Assembly: GCA_963709075.1 (NCBI GenBank)
Contig: CAVPUY010000005.1
Location: 868,001 to 932,000 of the forward strand
Reading direction: 5' to 3'
Length of the DNA: 64,000 nt
Source of the DNA: Palsa-506 sp963709075
Lineage (GTDB): Bacteria; Actinomycetota; Actinomycetes; Streptosporangiales; Streptosporangiaceae
The translations under genes and the position numbers were made by a program. The notes beneath the pieces were generated by a model. That model searched no databases, was not told where the DNA came from, and was given only the letters and a program-made list of their open reading frames with translations. Positions 35,142 through 43,650 of this stretch are shown here, in pieces. Position 1 is the first letter of the stretch. Each line of letters starts with the position of its first letter.

Positions 35142-36446
35142 ATGACCGGACCAATGACCTGGCACCGGACCGCCGGACGGCTGGCCCTGGCGGCGGCGAT
35201 GGCCGTGCCCGCCGCCGTTGCGGCAGGCGGCGCGGCGAAAGCCGGTGGCACCGCGCCCGCCGTCCGCGCGAACCCGGCCATCGCCGCGGCCAGCGCGACC
35301 CGCGGCACGCTGCGCGGATGGGGCGGTGGAGAAAAGGGCCAGCTGGGCAACGGGCACCGGAGGACAGCGCAGGCCACTCCGGTCCGGGTGCGGCTGCCGC
35401 GGGGCGTCCGGATCAGGTCCGTCCGGGCCGACTGCGACGACGCGATCGCGCTGACCACCCGGGGCCGCGTATACGCCTGGGGCGGCAATACCGCCGGGCA
35501 GCTCGGCAACGGTTCCACGAAGAGCACGGACAAGCCGGTCCGGGTCAAGCTGCCGACGGGCACGAAGATCAAGGCGATCCGGGCCGGCTGCGACTTCAAC
35601 CTGGCGCTCACCAGCAAAGGCCATGTACTGGCCTGGGGATTCAACGCCTCCGGCCAGCTGGGGATCGGCACCAGGCAGAGCCACGACCGGCCGGTCCGGG
35701 TGAAGTTCCGCCATGGCACCAGGATCAGGGCCATCAGCGCCGGCCTCGGCGACGGCCTGGCCATCACCACCAAGGGCCACCTGCTGTCGTGGGGATTCAA
35801 CGACGACGGCGAGCTGGGCATCGGCACTAAGACCGCCAGCCTGCGCCCGGTACGGGTCAAATTCCCCGCGGGCGTCAAGGTGAAGATCGTCGCGGCGGGC
35901 CAGCAGCACAGCCTGGCGGTCAGCACCACCGGCCAGCTCTACGGCTGGGGCTTCAACCAGGACGGCGAACTCGGCGACGGCACCACCATGGACACCGACA
36001 CCCCGGTCCCGGTCAGCCTGGACGGCCCGGTCACGCCCGGACCGCCAGCGCGGGCCGCGGCGGCGCCCCGGATCGTCTCGCTGGCGGCCGGCTGCTTCCA
36101 GTCGTTCGCGTTGCTGTCCAACGGCTTCTTGCTGTCCTGGGGCGACAACTCGGCCGGGGAACTCGGCGACGGGATGACCGCCGGCAGTGACGTGCCGGTC
36201 CGGGTCGCGGTGCCCCCGGGTAACAAGGTCACGGCCATTTCCGCGGGCTGCGTGAACGGCCTGGCGCTGACCGGCAAGGGATACGTGCTGGCCTGGGGTG
36301 ACAACACAATCGGCGAGCTAGGGAACACCGTGCCCGGCCAAAGCAACGTCCCGGTCCGGGTGGATCTGGCCGCCGGGCTGCGGGCCACGGGCATCGGCGG
36401 CGGCCCGCGGTCACAGACCTTCTTCGCAATCGTGCACCGGAAATAG
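35142..36446 (+). CDS. secreted RCC1-repeat beta-propeller protein
   Basis: A 434-residue exported protein. A signal peptide (AGRLALAAAMAVPAAVAAGG) is followed by seven RCC1-type blades of about 50 residues. Each has the W-G-x-N/G-x-x-G-Q/E-L-G-x-G motif (RGWGGGEKGQLGNGH, YAWGGNTAGQLGNGS, LAWGFNASGQLGIGT, and so on) and a conserved A-L-T-x-x-G-x-x. Such secreted RCC1 proteins in actinomycetes likely mediate protein-protein or surface binding; no enzyme activity is indicated. Start ATG 35142 fits the signal peptide; earlier ATGs exist. Monocistronic. Confidence 0.88.
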   Translation: MTGPMTWHRTAGRLALAAAMAVPAAVAAGGAAKAGGTAPAVRANPAIAAASATRGTLRGWGGGEKGQLGNGHRRTAQATPVRVRLPRGVRIRSVRADCDDAIALTTRGRVYAWGGNTAGQLGNGSTKSTDKPVRVKLPTGTKIKAIRAGCDFNLALTSKGHVLAWGFNASGQLGIGTRQSHDRPVRVKFRHGTRIRAISAGLGDGLAITTKGHLLSWGFNDDGELGIGTKTASLRPVRVKFPAGVKVKIVAAGQQHSLAVSTTGQLYGWGFNQDGELGDGTTMDTDTPVPVSLDGPVTPGPPARAAAAPRIVSLAAGCFQSFALLSNGFLLSWGDNSAGELGDGMTAGSDVPVRVAVPPGNKVTAISAGCVNGLALTGKGYVLAWGDNTIGELGNTVPGQSNVPVRVDLAAGLRATGIGGGPRSQTFFAIVHRK

Positions 36447-36639
36447 CAGACCTGCGGGCCAGATGCGGGCGGCGCCGACATCGAGAGGCCGCGCTGGCGG
36501 TCCCGGCACTGACCACCGCGGGCGGCACCGCGATGGCAGCTACCGCAGCCAAGAGAACTCCGTTTCAAATAAGAATTGGCTAAGTCAGTGCGGGCCGTGC
36601 CGCGGCAGCGGGCGCCGTGGCCGCAGGCACAGCAAGCCA
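36447..36639. other. intergenic stretch with signal-peptide-like fragment
   Basis: Nothing convincing. One forward frame holds EAALAVPALTTAGGTAMAAT, similar to a signal-peptide core, without a start and stopping soon after (near 36582). It may be a decayed copy of the neighbouring secreted gene's start. Confidence 0.3.
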
Positions 36640-36733
36640 GGACGACGAGCACCCGGTAGTCACCGACCCTGATGCGCAGCACGCCGCGGGCATCTGTGAT
36701 CATCTCCGCCGCCGGACGCGGGTCGGCAGCAAC
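36640..36733 (-). pseudogene. RelE/ParE toxin remnant
   Basis: The frame reads AADPRPAAEMITDARGVLRI then RVGDYRVLVVL. ADPRP, G-x-L-R-I-R-V-G-D-Y-R-V is the conserved centre to C-terminus of RelE/ParE-type mRNA interferases, whose normal end is V-I-Y-x-I. After YRV the sequence diverges and no antitoxin gene is next to it. A fragment of about 31 residues. Confidence 0.55.
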
Positions 36734-36985
36734 CGTAACCCCCGGCCAGGGCCGGGTCCGCCGCCGGGTAAGCACCGCAGTTCACATGAAACTCACCCAA
36801 GAATCAGCCAGATAACTGAGCCCGACGGGAGAAGGTGAGCCGAGACCCGGGTTCAGGCGCCTTCCGGTTTCCTTCCTGGGCCTGCCGCGGCAGACGAACC
36901 ATCGGAGGATCTCGTGACACGACCCGGCTGCCCGGCCACCGATGCCGACCAGGCGCCGGAAGACGGCAGGTCAAGGAGGCCGTCA

Positions 36986-38674
36986 ATGCGCAAGGCTGGC
37001 GTGCGGGGCTGTCTGGCCTGGATGAGCGCCGTGCTGATGCTGTCGGCGCTCGTGTCGTGCACTCACGCGACGAGGTCAGTAGTGGCATCGCCGTCGTCGG
37101 GCCCGTCCAAGAGCCAGCGCATCCAGGTGCTGACCAGGGCGCTGACGCTAATGCAGCGGGACTACGGCAGATATCGGCTCGAGGCGCCTGGCCCCGAGGA
37201 CGTGCTCGACTACCAGGTCGGTGACCTGTGGAAGCGCGGCATCGACGGCACCGGGACGACGATCGCGGTCATCGAGGCCTGGAAAGGCAGCCCTCTGATC
37301 ACGAAGTTCATCGCGAGCCGCGACAGGCAGCTCGGGCTGCCCAACCCGCAGATCAAGACCATCTACCCGACGGGCAGGCACCGGCTGCCTGCCGCCTGCC
37401 CGCCGGGTGAGGCCAAGCTGGGGCATTACGGGTCCTGCGGCGCCTGGGAGGGCGAGGCTGTGGAGGATGTCGTCTCCGCCCACATGCTGGCGCCCTACGC
37501 CAAGATCTTGATCGTGGTCGCCCCGCCGGACAGCGAGACCACCGGGGACGCAGCGAGCCAGGTGGCGCCGCCCGAGTTCATGCAGGCGGTCGAGTACCTG
37601 AGCGTGCACCACCTGGCCAACGTGATCTCGATCAGCGACGGCTCGGGCGAGAGCACCTACCAGTACGGACCCGAAGAGATCCGCGCGCAGGACTCCGGCG
37701 AGCTGACGGCAGCCGCCGAGGGGATTCCCGTGCTCGTCGGTACCGGCGACTGTGGCGCTGCACAGCGGCTGGCCGTCGGCGGCGGCGGGTGCACCCCGGG
37801 CTCGATCACGACCAGGCGGGCGACGGCTGCCTGGGACGACTCCCCGTGGGTCACGGCGGTCGGCGGGAGCATCCCCAACCTGAGCGCGGCCGGCCAGCGC
37901 CTCGGTCCCGACCCGGTCTGGAACTTCTCGCCGCTCCCCCCGCCGACCGGGAACGCGGAAGCCGAGGGCGGCGGGTTCTCCGCGGTCTACACCAGGCCGA
38001 GCTACCAAAACAGCGTGTCGGCCATCACCAACTCGAGCCGGCGGTCGGTTCCGGACATCACGATGGACGCGCGAGGGGGAACCTCCGGGGCCGCGCCGCA
38101 GCTCGCCGGGGTCCTCGCGCTCGCCACCCAGCTCAACCACGGCAAGAACGTCGGCCCGGTCAACAACGTGCTCTACCACGTGCTCGGGCCTGCCGGGCTC
38201 AAGGACGGGATAGCCGACGTCGTGTCGGGCAATAACACGCTGACCATCCACGGCAAGGTCTACGTGCGCGGCTTCACGGCAGCCAGAGGATTCGACGTGG
38301 CCAGCGGCTGGGGCACGATCAAGGCCAACACGTTCGTCCCTGCGCTGGCCAGGGCTACCCAGGCAGCCCGCCAGGACGCCGCCGTGCGCGCCGAGGCCAA
38401 GACGGCGCTGGTCAGGCTGGAGCACCGGGAGCAGCTCAGCAGGTCCTACGTCGGCCGGGGAGCCACCACGTTGCTGACGGCCCAGGGCTTGCTGCCCGGC
38501 CATCCGGTCAGGCTATATATCGATGGCCGCAAGATCGTGACCTTGCACGCCGACGGGCACGGCTCAGTCAGTTACCGGATCAGGCCGTCGGCGCTCGGGC
38601 TCCAGCCGGGCCGGCACGTGGTCGATCTGGTCAGCATGCTGACCACGACAACGAACGTGTTCCACTGTCGATGA
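36986..38674 (+). CDS. S53 (sedolisin-like) peptidase lipoprotein
   Basis: A 562-residue serine-carboxyl peptidase-like protein. The lipoprotein signal is MRKAGVRGCLAWMSAVLMLS, ending ALVSC, with SD AAGGAGG before ATG 36986 (GTG 36914 is an in-frame alternative). The Glu/Asp of the sedolisin triad fit AWEGEAVEDVVSAHMLAPYA, the oxyanion Asp fits LVGTGDCGAA and the Ser lies in ARGGTSGAAPQLAGVLALAT (G-T-S-x-x-x-P). S53 enzymes act in acidic conditions. A C-terminal beta-sandwich-like segment (LLPGHPVRLYIDGRKIVTLH) follows, probably a binding module. No pro-domain is obvious, which is unusual for the family. Confidence 0.82.
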   Translation: MRKAGVRGCLAWMSAVLMLSALVSCTHATRSVVASPSSGPSKSQRIQVLTRALTLMQRDYGRYRLEAPGPEDVLDYQVGDLWKRGIDGTGTTIAVIEAWKGSPLITKFIASRDRQLGLPNPQIKTIYPTGRHRLPAACPPGEAKLGHYGSCGAWEGEAVEDVVSAHMLAPYAKILIVVAPPDSETTGDAASQVAPPEFMQAVEYLSVHHLANVISISDGSGESTYQYGPEEIRAQDSGELTAAAEGIPVLVGTGDCGAAQRLAVGGGGCTPGSITTRRATAAWDDSPWVTAVGGSIPNLSAAGQRLGPDPVWNFSPLPPPTGNAEAEGGGFSAVYTRPSYQNSVSAITNSSRRSVPDITMDARGGTSGAAPQLAGVLALATQLNHGKNVGPVNNVLYHVLGPAGLKDGIADVVSGNNTLTIHGKVYVRGFTAARGFDVASGWGTIKANTFVPALARATQAARQDAAVRAEAKTALVRLEHREQLSRSYVGRGATTLLTAQGLLPGHPVRLYIDGRKIVTLHADGHGSVSYRIRPSALGLQPGRHVVDLVSMLTTTTNVFHCR

Positions 38675-38719
38675 CCATCGACGCGCACACGTCGGAACCG
38701 GAGGCCCGTCGTCTGGGCG

Positions 38720-39748
38720 CTACCCGTCGCCGGGAGCGGGCGGCGCGCTCTGCCCGCTCCCGGCCGTGGCCATCCTCGGGAGCACCACATCCTGAACGGC
38801 GCGGACGAGCGGTGCCGCCGGTTCGGCCCGCAGGCCCCGGGCCGTGGCCTCCCGATGTTCGGCGATCGTGAAATAGACCACCGATGATCCGATGAGGACG
38901 GCCCCCAGGGCATCCCGGCCAGTCATGCCCTCGCCTAGCAAGATCACCGCGCTGGCGATACCGAACACGGGGATGAGGTTGAGTATCACCGCCGCGCGTC
39001 CGGCGTCGACCTGAACGATCACCATGTTGAACAGCAGGAAACTGAGCCCGAATCCGCCGGCGCCCACGAGCACGGCCACTAGCCAGAACCGGGGCGCCGC
39101 CGACATGGTCCCGGTGCCCGCGGCCCAGCGCGGGATGGCCACCAGCAGCGACACGAGCGTGGCCACCGAGAATTGCCAGGTGGTGAGCGAGAGGGCATCC
39201 GAGCCGTCGTCGAAACGCTTAGCCACAATCGTATAGAGACCGGCGCTCAGCACGCCCCCCGCCACCAAGAGGTCACCGGCAGCCGTGCCGCCGCCTGCGC
39301 CCGTCCCTACGCCGGCGAGCACGGCCAGTCCACCCAGCGCGACCACGATCGCGAAGATGGCCGACCGGGTGATGGTCTCCCGGAGCAGCACGGCGGCCAG
39401 CAGGACCACCAGCCCGGATTCGAGGCCGTTGATCACCGCCCCGTGCACCGCGCTGGTGAGAGAAAGGCCGAACGTGTCACCCAGATACGCCAGCGCCGGC
39501 TCGAGCAGCCCCAGCACGGCAGGAAGCCACCACGACCCCGGTGGACGGTAGCCACGTAGGAGCAGGGCGACCCACAGAACGCCCGCGCCCGCCAGGAGCT
39601 CGATGCTCAGAAGGGTCACGGGATCGAAGCCGCCGAGGGCATATTTTGTCCCGCTGACCGCCAGCCCCCACAACCCGGCGGCCACGACCAGCGCGGCGGC
39701 CGGGCGGCGCAGCCACGGCACTGGTGATGGAACGGCCATTCGAAACAT
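38720..39748 (-). CDS. EamA (DMT-superfamily) transporter
   Basis: A 342-residue metabolite exporter with about ten transmembrane helices arranged as two EamA repeats: LVVAAGLWGLAVSGTKYALG (repeat 1) and LVAVLVGAGGFGLSFLLFNM (repeat 2), with AGRAAVILNLIPVFGIASAV near the end of the second. DMT proteins of this type export amino acids, nucleotides or drugs; the substrate is not predictable. The ATG at 39748 is used; ATG 39739 is close by and possible. Divergent from the sigK-like gene, with a 170-bp gap holding both promoters. Confidence 0.85.
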   Translation of the reverse strand: MFRMAVPSPVPWLRRPAAALVVAAGLWGLAVSGTKYALGGFDPVTLLSIELLAGAGVLWVALLLRGYRPPGSWWLPAVLGLLEPALAYLGDTFGLSLTSAVHGAVINGLESGLVVLLAAVLLRETITRSAIFAIVVALGGLAVLAGVGTGAGGGTAAGDLLVAGGVLSAGLYTIVAKRFDDGSDALSLTTWQFSVATLVSLLVAIPRWAAGTGTMSAAPRFWLVAVLVGAGGFGLSFLLFNMVIVQVDAGRAAVILNLIPVFGIASAVILLGEGMTGRDALGAVLIGSSVVYFTIAEHREATARGLRAEPAAPLVRAVQDVVLPRMATAGSGQSAPPAPGDG

Positions 39749-39918
39749 CACGACGCCCCCGATCGCACGATTGACCGATGCGACCGTAAGCAGCGCGGTG
39801 CTCAGCACGAATCGGGAGCGGGGCCCCATATTCCGGCTGGGGTTACCTAGTTTTGGCTGGCAGCACTTCTGGGCTGGGGCCGGCCAAGACATGACGGTGC
39901 TGGCGACGAATTACCTAC

Positions 39919-40518
39919 ATGGCGACAGGACCCGGCCGCGTGCTGCGGCCGCACGGCGCGGGCAGCGGGAATGCGCCCGGCGCGGATCTGGCGGGCCTGC
40001 TGGCGCAGGTGGCCAGGGGCGACAGGGCTGCCTTCGAGGCGGTGTATGACCAGGTCGCCGCGCCGGTGTTCGGCACCATCCGCAGCGTCGTGCGCGATCC
40101 TTCGCTGTCCGAGGACGTCACCCAGGAGGTCTTTCTCGAGGTCTGGCGGGCTGCGTCACGGTTTGATGCCGGCAAAGGCAGCCCGATGGCCTGGATGGCG
40201 ACCATCGCGCACCGCCGCGCTGTGGACCGGGTCCGGTCAGAGAAAAGAGCCACAGAACGCGAGCGCCGCGCCGCAGCGCCCCTGGTCGCCTATGACGACG
40301 TCGCCGAGACCGTCGAGGGCAACCTGGACCGCGAGCGGGTCCGGCGCTGCCTGGGATCGCTCACCGAACTGCAACGCGAGGCGGTCACTCTCGCCTACTA
40401 CGGCGGATACACCTACCGGGAGGTTGCCGGGCTGCTCGGGGTAGCGGCCGGGACGGTGAACACCCGGATGCGCGACGGGCTGATCCGGCTGCGGGACTGC
40501 CTGGGGGCGGGGCGATGA
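39919..40518 (+). CDS. SigK-like ECF RNA polymerase sigma factor
   Basis: A 199-residue ECF sigma factor. Region 2 is LSEDVTQEVFLEVWRAASRF followed by GSPMAWMATIAHRRAVDRVR, and region 4 is LTELQREAVTLAYYGGYTYR then EVAGLLGVAAGTVNTRMRDG. It is close to the SigK group, which is held by RskA-type anti-sigma factors. Its stop overlaps the ATG of the next gene (ATGA), and that gene is the matching anti-sigma factor, so the two are cotranslated. The signal that releases it is unknown. Confidence 0.88.
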   Translation: MATGPGRVLRPHGAGSGNAPGADLAGLLAQVARGDRAAFEAVYDQVAAPVFGTIRSVVRDPSLSEDVTQEVFLEVWRAASRFDAGKGSPMAWMATIAHRRAVDRVRSEKRATERERRAAAPLVAYDDVAETVEGNLDRERVRRCLGSLTELQREAVTLAYYGGYTYREVAGLLGVAAGTVNTRMRDGLIRLRDCLGAGR

Positions 40519-41300
40519 GATCCGGCCGGCCAGAACCACACACCATGGCGGGTGCCTACGTGCTGGATGCCCTGGATGAGCGGGACCGGGCCCGGTTCGA
40601 GCGGCACCTGGCCCGCTGCCAGGAGTGCCGCCGCGAAATCGGCGGCTTGCGCGAGGCGACCGCGCGCCTGGCCACCGCGGCGGCCGTCCAGCCCACTGCC
40701 GCACTGAAGGACCGGCTGCTCGCCGAAACGGCCATGGTGCGTCAGTTGCCGCCGCTCACCCGCGGCGCGCCGGATCGCCCGGCTCGGCACGCAGGTATCG
40801 CGGGCCGGGCACGCTTCCGGAGGCCGCGGACCCGGCGCCCGGTGCGGATGGCCACGGTGGCGCTGGCACTGGCCGGTGTCTTCTTCATCGCGGCCACGGC
40901 CATCTGGGCGAGAGGCAACGCACACCAGTCCCCACTGACTCAGGAATCACCGCCCGGCCATGCGATCGCGGCGATCCTGACCGCGCCGGATGCGACCATG
41001 ATCAGCGCGCTGGTGAAGACCGGCGGCACCGCCACCATGGTGATGTCCCACCGTAAGCGCGCGCTCGTCTTCGCCGCCGCCGGGCTGCGGGCGCTGCCAG
41101 CATCCCGCCGCTACGAACTGTGGCTGATGAGGCAGGGCCGGGACCAGGCCGCCGGGCTCCTCCCGCTGCCCAGGCACGGTATGACCGGGCCGGTGATCGC
41201 ACCCGGCCTGGAACCCGGGGACCGGCTGGGCCTGACCGTGGAACCAGCCAGCGGATCGCGGCACCCCACCTCAGCAATGATCATGGTTGTCACCCTCTAA
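40515..41300 (+). CDS. RskA-like transmembrane anti-sigma factor
   Basis: A 261-residue anti-sigma factor. The N-terminal zinc-binding anti-sigma domain has H-x3-C-x2-C (RHLARCQECRREIGG); a single transmembrane helix (MATVALALAGVFFIAATAIW) precedes an extracytoplasmic domain (LPASRRYELWLMRQGRDQAA, GDRLGLTVEPASGSRHPTSA) typical of RskA. It should bind the sigma factor in the cytosol until regulated proteolysis releases it. Coupled to the sigma gene by the ATGA overlap. Confidence 0.9.
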   Translation: MRSGRPEPHTMAGAYVLDALDERDRARFERHLARCQECRREIGGLREATARLATAAAVQPTAALKDRLLAETAMVRQLPPLTRGAPDRPARHAGIAGRARFRRPRTRRPVRMATVALALAGVFFIAATAIWARGNAHQSPLTQESPPGHAIAAILTAPDATMISALVKTGGTATMVMSHRKRALVFAAAGLRALPASRRYELWLMRQGRDQAAGLLPLPRHGMTGPVIAPGLEPGDRLGLTVEPASGSRHPTSAMIMVVTL

Positions 41301-41492
41301 CCGCCTAGCCCTTGCTCGGCGCCTGTGCGGCCGGCAAGATTCCGCCCGGCTGGCCAATGCACATCGGTGCCGGCGACGAACACCTTCTGTGACTGACCTC
41401 AGCAGGCCTGAGCCCAAGGGAGAGCTCATGCGACCGGCAGGAACACTCGCCCCGGCGGCCCATACCCGCCAAAGAAGCACAAGGGAGAAGCA

Positions 41493-42668
41493 ATGCGCTT
41501 TCTGACACGCAGGAGACCGGGCATGGTCATGCTCAGCCTCGCGGCGGTCGCCGCGGCCGCGGCTGTGGCCGTCCCCGCGGCCGCGTCCGCCTCGACCCAG
41601 GCCTCCCCTGTGGTCGGGCACGTGTATGTCAATGACAACACGGCCGGGACGAACACGATCGGGGCATTTGACCGGCACGCGGACGGAACCTTGACCCCCG
41701 AAGCCGGATCTCCGTTCGCCGCTGGTGGCGCCGGGACCGGGGCGGGACTCGCATCGCAGGGCGCCGTGCAGATCTCACCGGACGGCCGGTTCCTGATCGC
41801 CGCCGACGCCGGCAGCAACCAGATCTCGGTGCTGCGGATCAAGCACAACGGCTCACTGAGGCTCGTGCACCGTGGCGTCATCTCCTCGGGCGGTGTCCTG
41901 CCCGTCAGCCTCACGATCCACGGTGACCTGCTGTACGTGGCCAACGCCGGTACTGGAGGCAGCAACTACACTGGCTTCCGGCTCCGGCCCAATGGTCGCC
42001 TGGAGCCGATCCCCGGCTCGACCGTCACGCTGCCCGACGGAGCTCAGCCAGGCGACGTGCTGTTCAACGGCAATGGCAGCAAACTCGCCGGGACACGCGT
42101 CGGGACCTCCCAGATCGACAGCTTCACCGTCGGTTCCGGCGGGCGGCTGGCCGCGGCGCCGGGATCACCCTTCCCCGCGCAGGGCCTTGGCCCGTTCGGC
42201 AGTGAGTTCCGCCCGACAAAGCCGAATCAGCTGTTCGTGTCCAACGCCCACAACGCCGGCGCCGGCAGCGGCACGGTCTCGGCGTTCCGCGACACCGCCG
42301 ACGGCAGGCTTTCCTCAATCGGATCCTCTCCCTTCACGGATCAGCAGACCGCTCCGTGCTGGGTGGAGATCACCCACGACGGCCGGTTCCTGTTCACCGT
42401 GAACACCGGATCAGGCGAGATCTCCCGCTACTGGATCGCCCCGGGCGGCGCACTGACGCTGCTCGGCAGCACGCCGGTCGGCGCCACCGGCGGCGTCGGC
42501 GCCGTCGACGCCCGGCTGAGCCCCGGCGGCCGCTACCTGTTCGTCGACGAGAGCAGGATCGGCGCCGTCGGCGCGTTCGCCGTCCACGGCGGCGCCCTGA
42601 CCGAGCTACCCAGTTCCCCGACCTCGCTGCCCGCTGGCGCCGCACCCGCAGGCATCGTCGCCAACTAG
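41493..42668 (+). CDS. secreted lactonase-like beta-propeller protein
   Basis: A 391-residue exported protein: signal peptide MVMLSLAAVAAAAAVAVPAA ending ASA, then a seven-bladed propeller of lactonase (YbhE/Lgt-type) repeats such as GAVQISPDGRFLIAADAGSN, QISVLRIKHNGSLRLV and DARLSPGGRYLFVDESR. Cytoplasmic relatives hydrolyse 6-phosphogluconolactone, but secreted members are of uncertain activity and may only bind. AAGGGAG lies upstream of ATG 41493. About 190 bp separate it from rskA; it may be a sigK target (inference). A hairpin terminator follows. Confidence 0.85.
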   Translation: MRFLTRRRPGMVMLSLAAVAAAAAVAVPAAASASTQASPVVGHVYVNDNTAGTNTIGAFDRHADGTLTPEAGSPFAAGGAGTGAGLASQGAVQISPDGRFLIAADAGSNQISVLRIKHNGSLRLVHRGVISSGGVLPVSLTIHGDLLYVANAGTGGSNYTGFRLRPNGRLEPIPGSTVTLPDGAQPGDVLFNGNGSKLAGTRVGTSQIDSFTVGSGGRLAAAPGSPFPAQGLGPFGSEFRPTKPNQLFVSNAHNAGAGSGTVSAFRDTADGRLSSIGSSPFTDQQTAPCWVEITHDGRFLFTVNTGSGEISRYWIAPGGALTLLGSTPVGATGGVGAVDARLSPGGRYLFVDESRIGAVGAFAVHGGALTELPSSPTSLPAGAAPAGIVAN

Positions 42669-42688
42669 CTCAATCGCCAGCGCAAACC

Positions 42689-42716
42689 GGAGCCGGGGCC
42701 GTCGGGCCCCGGCTCC
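42689..42716 (+). terminator. hairpin terminator
   Basis: GGAGCCGGGGCC and GGCCCCGGCTCC form a perfect 12-bp stem with loop GTCG, 20 bp after the lactonase-like stop and before the convergent permease gene. Confidence 0.88.
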
Positions 42717-42750
42717 GCAGCGCGCCGTCGCGTGTGAACAGCGACCCCAG

Positions 42751-43650
42751 TCAGATCACGTCGCGCCGCTTGGTCAGGGCGATTCCGCCAGCGACGAGAG
42801 CCACTGTGTATCCGGTCATAATGACCCCGCCGACCCACCAGGGCGGGGCGTACGGGAATGCCTGCCCGGATGTGATCATGACCTCTGAGGCGACCGCGGG
42901 GGCGATGACCGGCGCCCCGAGGATCCAGTCCTGGTGGAAGAAGTTGTGAAGCATGCTGAAGATTTGCTCGGCGCTGAAACTGCCCGCGTACACGCCTATC
43001 GCGGCCACGAGGGAGGCAGCCTGGCTGCGCAGCACCGCGCCAAGACCGAGCCCGAAGACGCCCCAGGCGACGAAAGCGAGCAGGTTCAGCAGCACCGAAC
43101 GGGCCACGGTCCATCCGGCTAGTGACGTGCTGACGTGCTGGCTGTACAGGAACAGCGGCGTGGTCGCCGCGGCGATGACCGTGCCCACCAGCCAGAACAG
43201 GGCTCCGCAGCAGGCTGCGGCAGCCACCTTGGCCATGATGACCGTGGCCCGGCGCGGAACGGTCACGAACGTCACGGCCACCGTCTGGTTCGCGAACTCG
43301 CTCGTCACGACCAGCACGCCGAGGAGCATCGCGAACAGGAAGCCGATGCGCTGCCCCGAGGTCATCATGCTGGCGGCGATCGCGGCCACGCCCGCGGGAG
43401 AGCGGGCCTGCGCCGCCTGCGCGAGGGCCTGCGCCTGGCCGACGTGGCCCTGCTGCGGGTAAAGCTGAGAGTGAATGCTGAACCCGTTAATCGTCAGCGC
43501 CAGCGCCGTGAACACGATGAAACCGGTGAGAAAGAGCCACCCGGTGCTTGTCGTGCGGATCTTCATGAACTCGGCCCTGAGCAGGCGAACCAGGGTGGTC
43601 CCGGTGTCGCCGGCCCGGTCCAGGGCGGCGCTGTCAAGCAGCGCTGTCAT
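42751..43650 (-). CDS. ABC-2-type transporter permease
   Basis: A 299-residue ABC permease: RLLRAEFMKIRTTSTGWLFL before the first helix, QRIGFLFAMLLGVLVVTSEF, and about six membrane helices, ending in KRRDV. This is the ABC-2 exporter type with the conserved exit motif (here T-S-E-F-A-N-Q-T-V). It overlaps the ATPase gene by ATGA and needs that partner. Because the ATPase has an amber codon, the whole exporter is probably non-functional unless that codon is an error or is suppressed. Confidence 0.85.
   Translation of the reverse strand: MTALLDSAALDRAGDTGTTLVRLLRAEFMKIRTTSTGWLFLTGFIVFTALALTINGFSIHSQLYPQQGHVGQAQALAQAAQARSPAGVAAIAASMMTSGQRIGFLFAMLLGVLVVTSEFANQTVAVTFVTVPRRATVIMAKVAAAACCGALFWLVGTVIAAATTPLFLYSQHVSTSLAGWTVARSVLLNLLAFVAWGVFGLGLGAVLRSQAASLVAAIGVYAGSFSAEQIFSMLHNFFHQDWILGAPVIAPAVASEVMITSGQAFPYAPPWWVGGVIMTGYTVALVAGGIALTKRRDVI

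Noticed and set aside
37148..38503. Reverse open frame of 451 codons opposite the S53 peptidase gene
   Set aside because: No family sequence; antisense shadow with biased composition.
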